Source: Bemisia tabaci (lineage: Eukaryota; Arthropoda; Insecta; Hemiptera; Aleyrodidae). From it: 64,000 nucleotides of DNA. Below are positions 52,100-62,811 of this stretch, one piece after another. The position numbers and the translations under genes are program-made. The DNA is taken from NCBI RefSeq assembly GCF_918797505.1, contig NC_092800.1, positions 1,364,001 to 1,428,000 of the forward strand. Direction: 5' to 3'. The notes beneath the pieces are model-generated. The model was not told the origin of the DNA and made no database searches. It saw nothing but the letters and a program-made list of their open reading frames with translations. How positions within the stretch are numbered: the first letter of the stretch is position 1; each line of letters opens with the position of its first letter.

Positions 52100-52689
52100 A
52101 CTGTGAATATGGCTCTTGTTGAAGGAGATTTGTAACATCTCACCATAAAATCGACAATCTTATAACGACCGCAAAGAATAATTAAATAGTATGATTTTTG
52201 AAGAAGACCCTTGCAAGAGATTACAACAATTTTCATCCCCAACTAATTAGAAAGAACGCACATAGGAAAAAAATTGGCAGTATTGTAAATTTTAAGCTGG
52301 GCTTTTTCTTACCTTAATATTTGTCAAAACCATACCATTTTTTCCTACCTTAATGTCAATTTTTTGTAGAAGCAAATGGCAGTAATCCCATGCAAAGGTC
52401 CTATTTCGATGACTAAGAAACAATACCGCCTATATGCTAACTGACGACATTGCAGGTCGAAGAAGAAACTTCGCCATTTTTATAATTTTGAGATTAGATT
52501 TGCAATTTCTTCCATACATTTCAACGTCTTTTCAAAGCATCCTTACGGGATCGGAAAAAACCAAAATTATCAGCTAGCGTATTAAGACTGAAGAATGCGG
52601 CAAAGTCGCTAACTCATTTTGCCAAAATTGTCAGATAGGCGGTACTGTCTCTCAGCCCTCGGTTTGTAAAGTTTTATCGTTGAATTAAA
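52100..52689. other. Unique-looking stretch
   Basis: No gene or clear repeat is recognised. Confidence 0.35.
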
Positions 52690-53206
52690 GGGCTCGGAAG
52701 ACGAAGGCTCATAAGTGCAGTTTTTGCTATTTCGAAAAATACTTCTTTGAAGTGTCGCAATCGCATGGATCGTTATGGCGGAAAGAAAGTTATAACAGAC
52801 TTTTTGATGCTTAAAAATAAAATGCTACATCAAAAAACAACTCCGCGACGGTGATGTACAGAAATTTTTCAATCTACTTCGAGATCTACTTTTAAGAAAG
52901 GCATTTTATAATTTGAATGAATTTCTAAATTCAGCCAATGAGTAACGTTCTACTAATGTAACAGTTGTAATTTATATTTTTAATTATTGTATAGTGTTTT
53001 TTGACCTGTGCCATAGCCCTAATAATGGGGCTCTCATGTACGAAAGTTATAATAAATAAATAAATAAATAAATAAAATTTGAGTTTGGGAGTGAATTTAT
53101 CATAGAATATGCATCACGGCTAATTGAAAGTTTACTTGAAAGCATTCATATTTCATTTTCTTCAAAAACTGCACTTATGCGCAACCCCTCCTCCAAACCC
53201 CTCAAT
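52690..53206. repeat. MITE, family M11, copy 2, split by a LINE tail
   Basis: The left arm CATAAGTGCAGTTTTTGCTA and a TTTTTGATGCTTAAAA end (to about 52817) and the right arm from about 53085 to CAAAAACTGCACTTATGCGC correspond to the two halves of 122-371. The LINE fragment lies between. Confidence 0.7.
52830..53083 (+). pseudogene. LINE 3' end, copy 2 (short C-terminal ORF2 plus 3' UTR)
   Basis: From 52853 to TAA at 52943-52945, 30 codons read DVQKFFNLLRDLLLRKAFYN and then EFLNSANE. This aligns with DVHAFLRQIKRLMLQKAYY at 39.45 kb. The 3' UTR shares TTGACCTGT, then an AGCCC/GGGCT hairpin (53015-53032) and an (AATA)n tail. The copy is severely 5' truncated and shows no catalytic domain. Confidence 0.78.
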
Positions 53207-53251
53207 TTTACTTGACACCAGGTAAAATGATTATGCAGCATCACGTCCAAG

Positions 53252-53430
53252 CACTGAAAAAAAAGGTTGGTAGAATTTACCATTCCCTCACGCTGTATTC
53301 TGCCAGAGGACTTCTGCCATGGTGGTTACCTCTACCAGTATATAGTAACGTATACCTTTCTTCTGGCAGAATTAACTCTGAATGCAGCGTGAAGAAATAG
53401 TAAATTCTACCAATCTTTTTTTTTTCAGTG
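53252..53430. mobile_element. CACTGA-ended MITE, related to M1 in structure
   Basis: CACTGAAAAAAAAGGTTGG at left and CCAATC-T run-CAGTG at right, flanked by AG on both sides (53250-53251 and 53431-53432). The arms GGTAGAATTTACCATTCC, TGGCAGAATTAACTC and mirror text differ from M1, so it is a separate family with the same CACTG/2-bp hallmark. Confidence 0.85.
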
Positions 53431-53514
53431 AGATCTTGGACTTCACCATGCTCATCTCTGAACTTGAGCTTTCGCTGATCGCTGAACTTTCTATAATTCT
53501 GTCTAAAGGATCTC

Positions 53515-54560
53515 TTTCAACATATCACTTAATTGAGGCACTAGATGCGAAAAGGGCACTTCTCGGTTCCAGTGTTTCAGGGTCTCCTCTAATATTTCAT
53601 TCATTGTAAAAAAAAGTGAATGCATCTATTTCACTAAAAATTTTACTGAATATTCCTTATGATTCTACGATTCTCTTTGGAAAAAATTCTGGAAAAATCA
53701 CTCATTAAATTCTCCTCCAAGGGATTAATGGAGATGTTGCATGTGTGAGGAATTTGCGATTTGGCTATTGATTTTTACGTAAAAGTTCGCGAGAAACACG
53801 ATGGAGCCACTGGTTTTCTCTGAAATCAACTCTCAAGCTTAAAAAAAGCTCTCAAAGTGAGGCCAAAATGGAGGGGATATCCCACCCTACCCTGAGAGTC
53901 CACCTCTACATCAAAACAAACTCTCCATGCAAGGATAGGGAGCAAATACATTAGCAGGGTTGCCGTGTTTTCAGTTTTGGAGTCCCCAAATAAAGTGGCA
54001 CCCCTGTCGATGTTTTCGCTCCCTATTTTTGTATGGAGAGTTTGTCGTGATGTAGAGGTGGACTCTCAGGATAGCGTGGGATATTCCCTCCATTTTGGTC
54101 TCGACTTGAGAGCTTTTTTGAGCTTGAGAGTTGATTTTAGAGAACACCAGTGGCACCACCGTGTTTCTCGCGAACTTTTACGTAAGAATCAGCAGTCAAA
54201 TCGCAAATTCCTCACATATCGACGGTGAAACTACCAAACCACGTATCTCGTTTGCGGTGTTTAAAAATCTACGCTCACATTTTATTTTTTGGAAGTAGAC
54301 CAAATCAATATCATTCCTTGAAATTTTCACAGAATTTTCTCCGCGCGAAGAGGAAAAATCACAGACATTTTCAAGACTGGACGTTAAATAGTTTTTCATT
54401 TAAAAAATAAAGTATGACAGGAAGTCTGCGACGTCGCAAACCGAGATACGTGGTTTGGTAGTTTCACCGTCGATATGCAACATCTCCATTAGCAACGGAT
54501 ATTCTGAAACATCGCAATCGAGATGTGCTCTTTTCGCATCCAGTGCCTCAATTACAGTAT
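53515..54560. repeat. About 1-kb palindrome with an M4 element inserted in one arm
   Basis: The left arm runs from about 53527 (AATTGAGGCACTAGATGCG) through GAGATGTTGCATGTGTGAGG, CTCTCAAG-TT and GTAGAGGTGG-type text. The right arm mirrors it back to CGCATCCAGTGCCTCAATT at about 54537. The right arm alone carries the M4 element 54219-54473. The loop region is about 53940-54000. Confidence 0.85.
54219..54473. mobile_element. MITE, family M4, inside a palindrome arm
   Basis: TCGACGGTGAAACTACCAAA...TTTCACCGTCGA is flanked by TA (54217-54218 and 54474-54475). The uninterrupted opposite arm at about 53738-53752 gives the empty site CCTCACACATGCAAC. Deleting the element plus one TA from this arm leaves CCTCACATATGCAAC, one base different. 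Confidence 0.95.
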
Positions 54561-54568
54561 AAACCATA

Positions 54569-54823
54569 TCGACGGTGAAACTACCAAACCACGTATCTCG
54601 GTTTGCGACGTCGCAGACTTCCTGTCATACTTTATTTTTTAAATGAATAACTACTGAACGTCTAGTCTTGAAAATTTCTGTGATTTTTCCTCTTCGTGCG
54701 GAGAAAATTCGGTGAAAATTTCAAGGAATGATATTGATTTGGTCTACTTTAAAAAAATAAAATGCGAGCGTAGATTTTTAAACACCGCAACCGAGATACG
54801 TGGTTTGGTAGTTTCACCGTCGA
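54569..54823. mobile_element. MITE, family M4, opposite orientation
   Basis: The ends are the same as above, flanked by TA (54567-54568 and 54824-54825). The internal body is inverted relative to 54219-54473, only 95 bp away. Confidence 0.93.
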
Positions 54824-54954
54824 TATGGGGCCTCCTAAAGAACGACCACGAGTACAGTCCTATGAATAGGACCCCCAGCGTGGCAACGCGTCTGGCCGGA
54901 GGGGTAATGACTACACGCACGGACGGAATATGATTACAAATTTCTACAGAGCAA

Positions 54955-55260
54955 TGATACGGACACGGACGTCGCGTCGGGACGTCGGGTGGACGTGGAC
55001 GCGGCCGTATCCCGCGCCGGCCCGCTCGCCAGCTCCGTTGCACGCCTGCTCCGCCCAGCAGCGCCGCGGAAAGCTCGCGCCCCAAAGCTCAAAGCTCGCC
55101 AGTCTCAACCCTCGCGCCGCGGCCGACCCACGCTCCAGAGCTCGCCGTCGCGCCCTCCTCTCGCGCAACTCGCGAAAGTTGCAGATCCACTTTCGGAATG
55201 TGCGCCATGAGCGATACGCGACCGGAACTTTCGCCTTCTCAGCTTTTACCCGAAAGTTCG
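54955..55260. promoter_or_regulatory. CpG-rich island, candidate promoter or first exon
   Basis: Very CpG-dense (GACGTCGCGTCGGGACGTCG, then GCGCCGCGGAAAGCTCGCGC) inside AT-rich DNA. It is followed by about 1.6 kb without MITEs. Overlapping frames of 60-125 codons exist on both strands, but none shows a domain. I infer host regulatory or exonic DNA, with no gene identity. Confidence 0.3.
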
Positions 55261-55264
55261 TGAT

Positions 55265-56885
55265 TTTCATTCTGTGCGGGAAGGATGACCAATGGATGAA
55301 TTATTGAAGTCTGTGTGTTGATTTCCGGTCGGGGTTTTTTAAAGTTGTGTGCTCGATTTTTGAATTTTTTGGTTTTTGAAAAGTTTGAACTTTCGCTCGT
55401 TCGCTTCGGGGATCCGTTGATCCTGCGATTTGAATCTAGGTCGGGGAAAAAATCGAATTTTTGCCCGTCTTTTTGTGTTAGTTCTTGATCGGGAAGAGGT
55501 TGTGTGAACTGAAAGCTCGGTTATGATTTTTGGAAAATAAAAATTTCGACTATCATGGTTTTTTTTGGATAATTTTGTATTGTGAAAAATATCCTTGGCG
55601 GATGCACCCATTTCTGGCGTATATTTCTCGGCCACAATCTGTGTGAAATTCAGTCAAATTCTTCCTAAGTGTGTAATATTACTTCCGGATCAAAGAAAGA
55701 CTTATTTTTTTTTTAATTCTTCTTTGAAGTGTCACCAACCAATTTTGAACGTGGTCAACCTTGCACTATCTGCGCTTTTTGTACCGCAGTTTTAAAATTT
55801 CCTTCGGATAATTTTTTTCTAATTCTCCCAAGTGGTGTTGCTCTCTATACGTTTGGAAGAATTTCCACTCAAAATAACGAGAACCTCTGGTCATTTGAGC
55901 AATACGGGAACTTGATTCATCGAAAAAAAAATTGATTTTACGCACAAAAGTATTTACCTCACTCTACATTTCATTATCGTTAATCGTGTTAGTAGATATT
56001 TTCAAAATATACATATTTTGCCAAAAGTCATCAGCGCCAAGAAAGGAAACTACCCAGAGAATTTGACTCGATAATTTTCTGAATCTCTGTGCACAAAATT
56101 TGCTCAAATATCGTCATCCCTGTGCATTCCTTTGGATTTAAATTTCAATTAACAATTAGAAGTTTAGTGCCAATTTTCAGTCTCCACACAACTTCTGAGA
56201 CAAAAAATTTTCAGCCCCTCACACATTCAGCTCGTAGTTTTTTAATTTCAACAATATCGTGTTTTGGCTAAATTTGTTTCATCGCTGACAACCTCTCTAA
56301 GCAGTAAACATTATTCGAAATAATCACTTTTAAACCGGTAAATTTTCAAATGTTATTTACTTTTTTCATTTACTACCTCTAAATTTGTAAACTCTAAAGA
56401 AACGGAGATATCTCGCGTCGTTCGATCAGTGTAAATCTCGCCGATTTTAAAGTTTCTATTTTGAGCCTTTGGATTTCCTGAGGAGTCAGAATTCTTTTCT
56501 ACCAAAGTGCAAAATACATATCCCTGCTTTCGGGTTGTGGGAACTGGGCTGTGTGAATCGGTGGCATGTTCTGTGATTCTTCCCTGGTGACCAGCTTCAA
56601 TACATAGTGCGCGGCACGAATATCAACGGAAATAACAAGATCCATAACTGTGATAAGGCCACCCAACTATTAGCTGTGAACTTCGTTGCGGACGGGGTTC
56701 TTTCAAGAAGCGGGTTTTTCGGTTCCCATTTCGTTGTCCGTGACTTGCGTTCGTGATTGTGCTGCTCGATTGACCGCCGGACTAACTTCGCGCAGAAAAC
56801 AGGTAATTTTGTCGATATGCCTAGAAAACACATTAAATCCAGTAATCAGATGCCTGAGCGTATTCCTCCCGGAATTTAAACTTCC
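55265..56885. other. Unique-looking stretch of about 1.6 kb
   Basis: There are no MITEs, tandem repeats or recognisable coding domains. Several 60-98 codon frames occur on both strands. It could be an intron or 5' region downstream of the CpG island. Confidence 0.35.
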
Positions 56886-56888
56886 GCA

Positions 56889-57104
56889 CACTGATAAAGA
56901 TGGTAAATTTTACTATGCTCTGACACAGTGATCCGATGACGGTAATAAACAACATACTTTACGGTAGAATTTACCATATTTCGGTAAGTATCACCAGAAC
57001 CTTGGTGGACACTACTATAATTATGGCAAATTTCGCTATATAGGATCACTGTGTAAAAAAACTCAAGTAGACTTATAGTAGATGTTACCATACTTTTTTC
57101 AGTG
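56889..57104. repeat. CACTGA-ended inverted-repeat element
   Basis: CACTGATAAAGATGGTAAATT at left and GATGTTACCATACTTTTTTC-AGTG at right, with inner CACAGTGATCC / GGATCACTGTGT dyads. The end type matches the CACTG group. The 2-bp flanks (CA and TA) do not match. Confidence 0.7.
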
Positions 57105-57116
57105 TATCGTGAAGTG

Positions 57117-57406
57117 CAGCAGGCTGATTATTGAAATTTATAGACTAAGGTATAGACAAAGGTATAGACAAAGAAGGCAAAGGGAACCTGGAGGGGTCCT
57201 ATTGGTTGAAACGGGTGGTTCTTTAAGACTAAGGAGGAAAATGATGGTCTTAGTTTACGATTCTCTAGAGGGTTACCGTTAGTTGGTCTGTTACTTGTCT
57301 CCTTTGTCCAGTGCAATCACTCGTTTCCACCAATAAGATCACTCCATTTTCTCTTCGTTTTCTTTGTTTATTGTTTTGTCTATCAATTTCAATAATCAGT
57401 TGGCTG
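57117..57406. repeat. MITE, family M9, copy 2
   Basis: CAGCAGGCTGATTATTGAAAT at left and TTGTCTATCAATTTCAATAA-TCAGTTGGCTG at right. GTATAGACAAAG is present as a small direct repeat near the left end. Confidence 0.85.
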
Positions 57407-57409
57407 AAA

Positions 57410-58125
57410 GTTATGTATCTATCGTCGTTTCCTTGACAGAAGAACGTACCTGGACTTAAACGTCGCAAAATTTCTATTCGCAAATTTCATTATTACCAGG
57501 AAACTGAGGGCTGTTAATTGAAATTATAATTAAAGTAGTTTCATAGTGGATATTATCGGTATTCGATTATCACACCTGCCACTGCGTCTAAAAATGCTGC
57601 AAGTACGATTCTAGAGGAAAGTACTTTCAAATTGGCTGGGTTACTACCTTCAAACCCCCTCTTTCGGAGGGGCGCGCCCTTTTCAAAAGTTAGGACCAAT
57701 CCACCTAACAGCACGTCCCTCCAACATCGAAGCCACCTACTCAACTGTTTTATCTACAGTCGGTGTGATTAAATAAGCAAAAAAATCAAAATATTTTTGA
57801 CCTAGAAATTACTATTTGACCGTACAGATTTATACGTACAGATGACATCCAACAGAAGGGGGCCAACTTGATTACAGTGCGTTCAACAAATCGTTTATCT
57901 CTATCTTTATCTGAAGAAAAAATTCTTAGAATAGCAAACAAATTTTATTTTTCCAACAAAACATTGTTAATTTCAAAGTAAAATGATTCTGCAAAGATTG
58001 TTGTGTACACTTTTTTTTGTTTTCAAATCGAAGAAAAAGTTGTGCGCTTTGATTACACTGTAAATGAGTTAGTATTCCTCTGTTAGATACAGTTATCAGA
58101 TTCGTAAACGTAGTACTAAGTAGAT
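57410..58125. other. Unique-looking stretch
   Basis: No gene or repeat is recognised. Confidence 0.35.
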
Positions 58126-58127
58126 AG

Positions 58128-58440
58128 GTTTATACGCAAGGCGCAGGCGATAACTATTCGTACCTAGCGGAAGTGATTTTGCCTACACGGTAAGATGAAG
58201 GCAATTTGCGCAGCCTTACTTCTCGAACGGGATGCCGTGCGTACGCTGACCTCACGCGCTTATTCACCGTGTTCCTGCAATGATAAAAATATAATTCGGT
58301 AAATATTAAAATAAGGATCTTGGCCTGTGTTTTGGGTTGTCTGTGTAATTTATGTAAGAAAAATCATTATATTATGTTAATAAATTCAAGATTATGCACT
58401 TCATTAAAGCCAATGTCAAAGAGAATAGACCACTAGACAA
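58128..58440 (+). repeat. Dispersed direct repeat, copy 1
   Basis: AAGGCGCAGGCGATAACTAT, GCGGAAGTGATTTTGCCTAC and ACGG-AAGATG are repeated at 58903-58995. The following GATCTTGGCCTGTGTTTTGG region resembles 59616-59720. Confidence 0.75.
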
Positions 58441-59059
58441 GGTACATATTTGAGCATTTTCGTTCATTTTCCTTCAAAAGTTCACTTTCGAAGCGTAAAT
58501 TCAAAATTTTCACTCGTAAAAGGACACACTGACTTTTATTGTGACAGTCACAGTATGAAAATATGACAACCTCAATATCGGCACTTCGGCTCTGCTATTG
58601 CAATTTATTTAAACTTTGATAACAAAAAGTGGGGAAGAAACACTCCCTATTAACAAGCCTGATAAAACTGCTGTAGTACGCGATTCGATTCAAGCACATC
58701 CATGGCTCTTTTTCTGAGCGGAAATTCAAATTTTACGTGATCGATGCTGATCAAAAGCGTTAATATTTTTGTTCCGAGTTAATGTCATAAATTTATGTTG
58801 CACCAATCGTTTTTTACATGACATTTGAAAGAGGGAACAATGGAACTTACATCAAAATACTTGAATTCGCACCTTGTTTAGTGGTGCCTCAGTAGGTGGA
58901 TTTACTTAAGGCGCAAGCGATAACTATTCGTACTCAGCGGAAGTGATTTTGCCTACACGGGAAGATGCAGGCGACTTACGCAGCCTTCCTCTCGAGCTCC
59001 ATGCCTCTCAGACGATGGACTCTCTCGTGCAATTTCCCTGACGGAAAAACATAATTTTA

Positions 59060-59266
59060 TTTCATCGTTGCTAAATCTCCCCTCGTAAATAACACATTAA
59101 CGTGAAGAATTTTTGGTATGCCCACCTGAAAATTTCACAAATTTTTCCCTGGATTTCATGCAAAAATTAGAAAAATCTTGGATAACAATTTGACAAATAC
59201 ATTTTTTAAAATAAATTTATTGTTTGAGCAAATTTGGTAACCTTGAAATTGAGTTTCGTGCCTCCT
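59060..59266. repeat. Palindromic MITE, family M8, diverged
   Basis: GTTGCTAAATCTCCCCTCG, ACCTGAAAATTTCACAAATTT and GGTAACCTTGAAATTGAGTTT follow the M8 order. Confidence 0.6.
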
Positions 59267-59333
59267 TGTGGGATGACGAGCGAGCTTAGCTTACATATCT
59301 TAGCAGTAATTGGAACTACCTTAACTATTATAT

Positions 59334-59470
59334 GGATTGCATTTTGCAATAAGGAACCTCTATTTCTGGCCCATTTTAGGATCAATATACATGCCATTGG
59401 TTTTCCTATGCAGGTATGTGGTTTTATGGGAGAGCCAAAGATAGTGGCTCCTAATTGCAAAATGTAATCC
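59334..59470. mobile_element. MITE, family M2 subtype D
   Basis: GGATTGCATTTTGCAATAAGG at left and TTGCAAAATGTAATCC at right, flanked by ATAT on both sides (59330-59333 and 59471-59474). Confidence 0.9.
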
Positions 59471-59929
59471 ATATCATAACAACCCTTTCATCGGGCATTC
59501 AAAAATACATTTTTCTATACCTCTACTTTGCTAATGCTCATTTAATATATTTAAGTGGTGTTTCATGAGTACAACACGCTTTTTTCGCCTGTCATTTGCT
59601 GCAATCTTTGTCACTGGATCTTAGCTCGTTTATTGGGTTCGTTGCGTAATTTATTTAAAAGGTTTTAATGGTTTCGATAGTGATCTAATAAACCCGATCA
59701 AAGGGAATAGAACTATCCCTCCTCAAGCATTGAACGGAGACCGCGTTGTCTCGGATCTATCGAGCAGTAGACGAAGAGAGTCTCGGGGGCTGGAGCGAAG
59801 GGAGGGAGAGGGAAGGGGGGGGGGGCACTGCTCATTAATAAGATGAGAATCTCGAGGAAAATGAGGAAGTCTCGGAAGGTGTTCTAATATCACGACTCCC
59901 ACAGATATGAGACGATTACTTCCATTGTT

Positions 59930-60140
59930 CCCGGCGACATTAAGCGTCATTTAGCCGGGCGCGTCGGGCCGCGTCGCGCGTCGTGGCGCCGCTTTTTCAA
60001 AACACTCTCGCGCCCCCCCCCCCCCCCCCCGGGTTCTCGAATTATCGGCACAGAATAGAGTGGTGAAATAATTATGCTTCAATTTTCCCCAAGGAACGAT
60101 CCGGCCGTCCCGGTCCCGCCGCCTGGAGAGTCGAGACATT
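59930..60140. other. GC-rich segment with a C run
   Basis: GGGCCGCGTCGCGCGTCGTG and a C run of about 18 (about 60013-60030). No recognisable frame. G run at about 59816. Confidence 0.4.
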
Positions 60141-60174
60141 TCGCCGCACGGTAGGGCGAGGAAGTAGGACTAGA

Positions 60175-60875
60175 GTTTGCACATGAATTTTTCGGTTGAA
60201 ATTTTAAATTTTGATGTTGATTCCGTCACAAATTTAATTTCAAGGGGTGTTTTTGAGAGAAAAATGTACCAAAAGCAATACAAAATCTGTGTTGGTTTGG
60301 GTTTCGCTTCAAATATTAACCAAAAGTAACACAAGAACACAAATATTTTCATCAGTGTAGTAAAAGAGGTTGGACATGCATTTTTTGGCTGAAATTTTAA
60401 ATTTTGATGTTGATTACGTCACAAATTTAATTTCAAGGGGTGTTTTTGAAAGGGAATTTCACGAATAACCCAATAGAACCATCTTTACACATAGAGAGAC
60501 ATTTCAACCCAAAATTTGGGTTACTACGAGAAGTGAAACGCAAAATAACCATAGCCTCCGGTTGAAAATTTCAAAAGAAAATGTCAGCTAGTTATCATGA
60601 AGAAATTATATGAAAAACGAGTGGTGAATACGAAAATCGCAATCGGAGGAATACACCCTCTATGCCTTTTCATTGTTCTCTGCGCTTAATTCGCACCGCA
60701 AACTGTACCAAAATCAATACAAAATTTGTCTTAGTTTGTGTCTCAATTCATATATTTACCAAAAGTAACACAAGAACCCAAATATTTCTAAAATTTCAAA
60801 TTTTGATGTTTATACCGTCACAAATTTAATTTCAAAGGGTGTTTTTGAAAGGGAATTTCACGAAACACCAACAGA
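60175..60875 (+). repeat. Triplicated segment ending AATTTCAAGGGGTGTTTTTG
   Basis: Three direct copies of AAATTTTGATGTTGATT-CGTCACAAATTTAATTT then CAAGGGGTGTTTTTGA lie at about 60205-60262, 60397-60453 and 60790-60850. Copies 2 and 3 share GGGAATTTCACGAA. The body is related to M12 (8605-8843). Confidence 0.8.
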
Positions 60876-60912
60876 ACCACTTTTACACTTTCGTGATTCG
60901 TATTTTCGAAAA

Positions 60913-61159
60913 TGTGGACCGCATCAAGCAGAAAGGAACCAAGCCACATCAGCTGTTTCCAAATTTAATTGCGCAATTTATTTTTCACATGAAAACGATT
61001 GTACGGATTGTGCAAATTTCAGTGAATTTTCTGCAGAGTATGAAGCAAGCTTATGAAATATTTCGAAGGAATCCGCACAAACGACCCCTAGTAAAAAATT
61101 AAATTGCCCAGTTTTTGGCAATAGATGTAGCTTAGTTCCTTTCTGCTAAACGCGGTTCA
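60913..61159. repeat. MITE, family M10, fuller copy
   Basis: GTGGACCGCATCAAGCAGAAAG and GGAACCAAGCCACAT at left and TTCCTTTCTGCTAAACGCGGTTC at right. A TTAAATTGCCCAG segment matches the copy at 8947. Confidence 0.75.
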
Positions 61160-61164
61160 TACAA

Positions 61165-61417
61165 CTTCCGTGCTAAAGAAGAACGCTGTATGAACATTCA
61201 AGAGTTGCCAAATTTCCTCCGGTAAAATGTTTACTTTTGAGGAAAGTTATGAATGTTTTTCCTTGAAACTTTTAGACAGTTTAGATCAAATTACAAACAA
61301 AATTATCTGAGAAATCGACAGAAAAATATTCAGAAATTTTTCTATAAATTAGCGATTTGTCAACGGAAATTTGGCAACGCCTAAAGGCTATTACGGTGTT
61401 TTTCCCGGGCATGACAG
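61165..61417. repeat. Palindromic MITE, family M3, copy 9
   Basis: CTTCCGTGCTAAAGAAGAACG at left and GTTTTTCCCGGGCATGACAG at right, with mirrored GTTGCCAAATTTCC arms. Confidence 0.8.
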
Positions 61418-61528
61418 ATAAGCTTTCAAAATTTCCAGATTTTGTCCGACTTCTTGTATCGACTCGATCCAGTGTGCGCTGCTCCTCTGAGGCTGAGGTG
61501 CGGGTGTATCTCTATCTTCACGTGAGCC

Positions 61529-61688
61529 GCGTGGCGTGGCGTACGATATATCGAATGATCTGCCATTGAAACCTATGGAAAAGGATCGCTAAATAGGGTG
61601 TTCGCAGCGAACACCTTGATAATCGATTCTTTACCATAGGTTTAAATGGCATAACAATCGATTTATCGCAAAGCACGCCACGCTACTG
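61529..61688. mobile_element. hAT-like MITE, family M5
   Basis: GCGTGGCGTGGCGTACGATA at left and CGCCACGCTACTG at right, flanked by a perfect 8-bp duplication CGTGAGCC (61521-61528 and 61689-61696). Confidence 0.92.
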
Positions 61689-61816
61689 CGTGAGCCCCAG
61701 AATGCATGGAGGTGTATGAAATAGGGATCATGTTCAAATGCTGTTACGTCGTTATGTCTTAGGAGCGACAATTTTAACGCTTGATCTCCCTCGTCGCAGC
61801 CTGGCAGTCGCGTCTC

Positions 61817-61951
61817 GCGCTCCGCACTGTCGCGATAGCGAAGAGAGCAGTAAGTCCATTCTGGGATGAGCCCTGAGACGCATAAAAGCATGTGCTAACC
61901 ATGGCTCATATAGAATTGTACTTACTGCTCTCTTCGCCATCGCGGCAGCGC
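61817..61951. repeat. Short inverted repeat around GCGAAGAGAGCAGTAAGT
   Basis: CGCGATAGCGAAGAGAGCAG at left is mirrored by CTGCTCTCTTCGCCATCGCG at right, with about 75 bp between. The arms are about 30 bp. Confidence 0.75.
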
Positions 61952-62294
61952 AACCTGTTTATCGTCCCTTTTTTCGCGTCTCCGCGGAGCCGGGAAGTTG
62001 AGGCTGTAATGAGGAAGTCTTCGGGTGAAGTTGGATAGTTTCGAAGTCCCCGAGACTAGATAAGAGGGAAAAAATCAGGTTCAAGCACGAGGATAATCTC
62101 TTAAGGGTGTTCTGCGCGTTGACGATGCTTTTACAGGGTTGCAATAGTCAGGGGAAACCAGGGAGTCACTGAACTCTGTTTTTTTGCTTTTTTGTTCGAC
62201 GAGAAAAACACTAAAAAGGTGGCCTTAAAAGTTTGTGTCACGGTGCCCTCGGTCGATTTTTACTCAAATTTTTACGATGATTCGACGTTTCCTT

Positions 62295-62535
62295 CACGAA
62301 AAAACGCAGCTACATTTCAATGCTACCCCTCCAAAATTACAGTTTTACAAGAGGAATCCTAGCTAGTTTTAACTGAAAATTTCACTGATTTTTCTTCTCA
62401 TCTCATGGAAAAATCAAACAAATTTTAGACACAATGTTTTGACAAATTAACGTGTTCATTCTTGCAAAAAATTCAAATGTTATGCTCCATTCAGCAACCT
62501 TGAGTAGAGTTACATGCCTTCGTTCAGGAAGCGAC
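62295..62535. repeat. Palindromic MITE, family M8, diverged
   Basis: ACATTTCAATGCTACCCC, AACTGAAAATTTCACTGATTT and CAACCTTGAGTAGAGTTACA-GCCTTCGTTC follow the M8 order. Confidence 0.65.
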
Positions 62536-62811
62536 AAATTGAAATTCTTCGTTTTTTTGTCTTGCTTTCGTCGCAAAATAGTGTGGACTCAGCACGTGGA
62601 CTTGGAATCAGTGTTACACAACATAAAATCACTGGTATTCCTCAAAAATAAAGTTACATTTTATTTTTATAGTGTATTAATAGATCATATTTCCAATCAT
62701 AGTTTGGTCAAGGATATCTTAGAGGACAATTTATAATATTTTTGCAACTCCTGGCTATAGGAATGAAGTGTAAAATGTGAAGCAGATGCGATGTAGGTAT
62801 GGGATTGAATT

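Larger units (their letters stand above)
58903..59720 (+). repeat. Dispersed direct repeat, copy 2, interrupted by MITEs
   Basis: It begins AAGGCGCAAGCGATAACTAT and matches copy 1 for about 95 bp, then is interrupted by an M8 copy (59060-59266) and an M2 copy (59334-59470). It appears to resume at about 59616 with GGATCTTAGCTCGTTTATTG. Confidence 0.6.
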
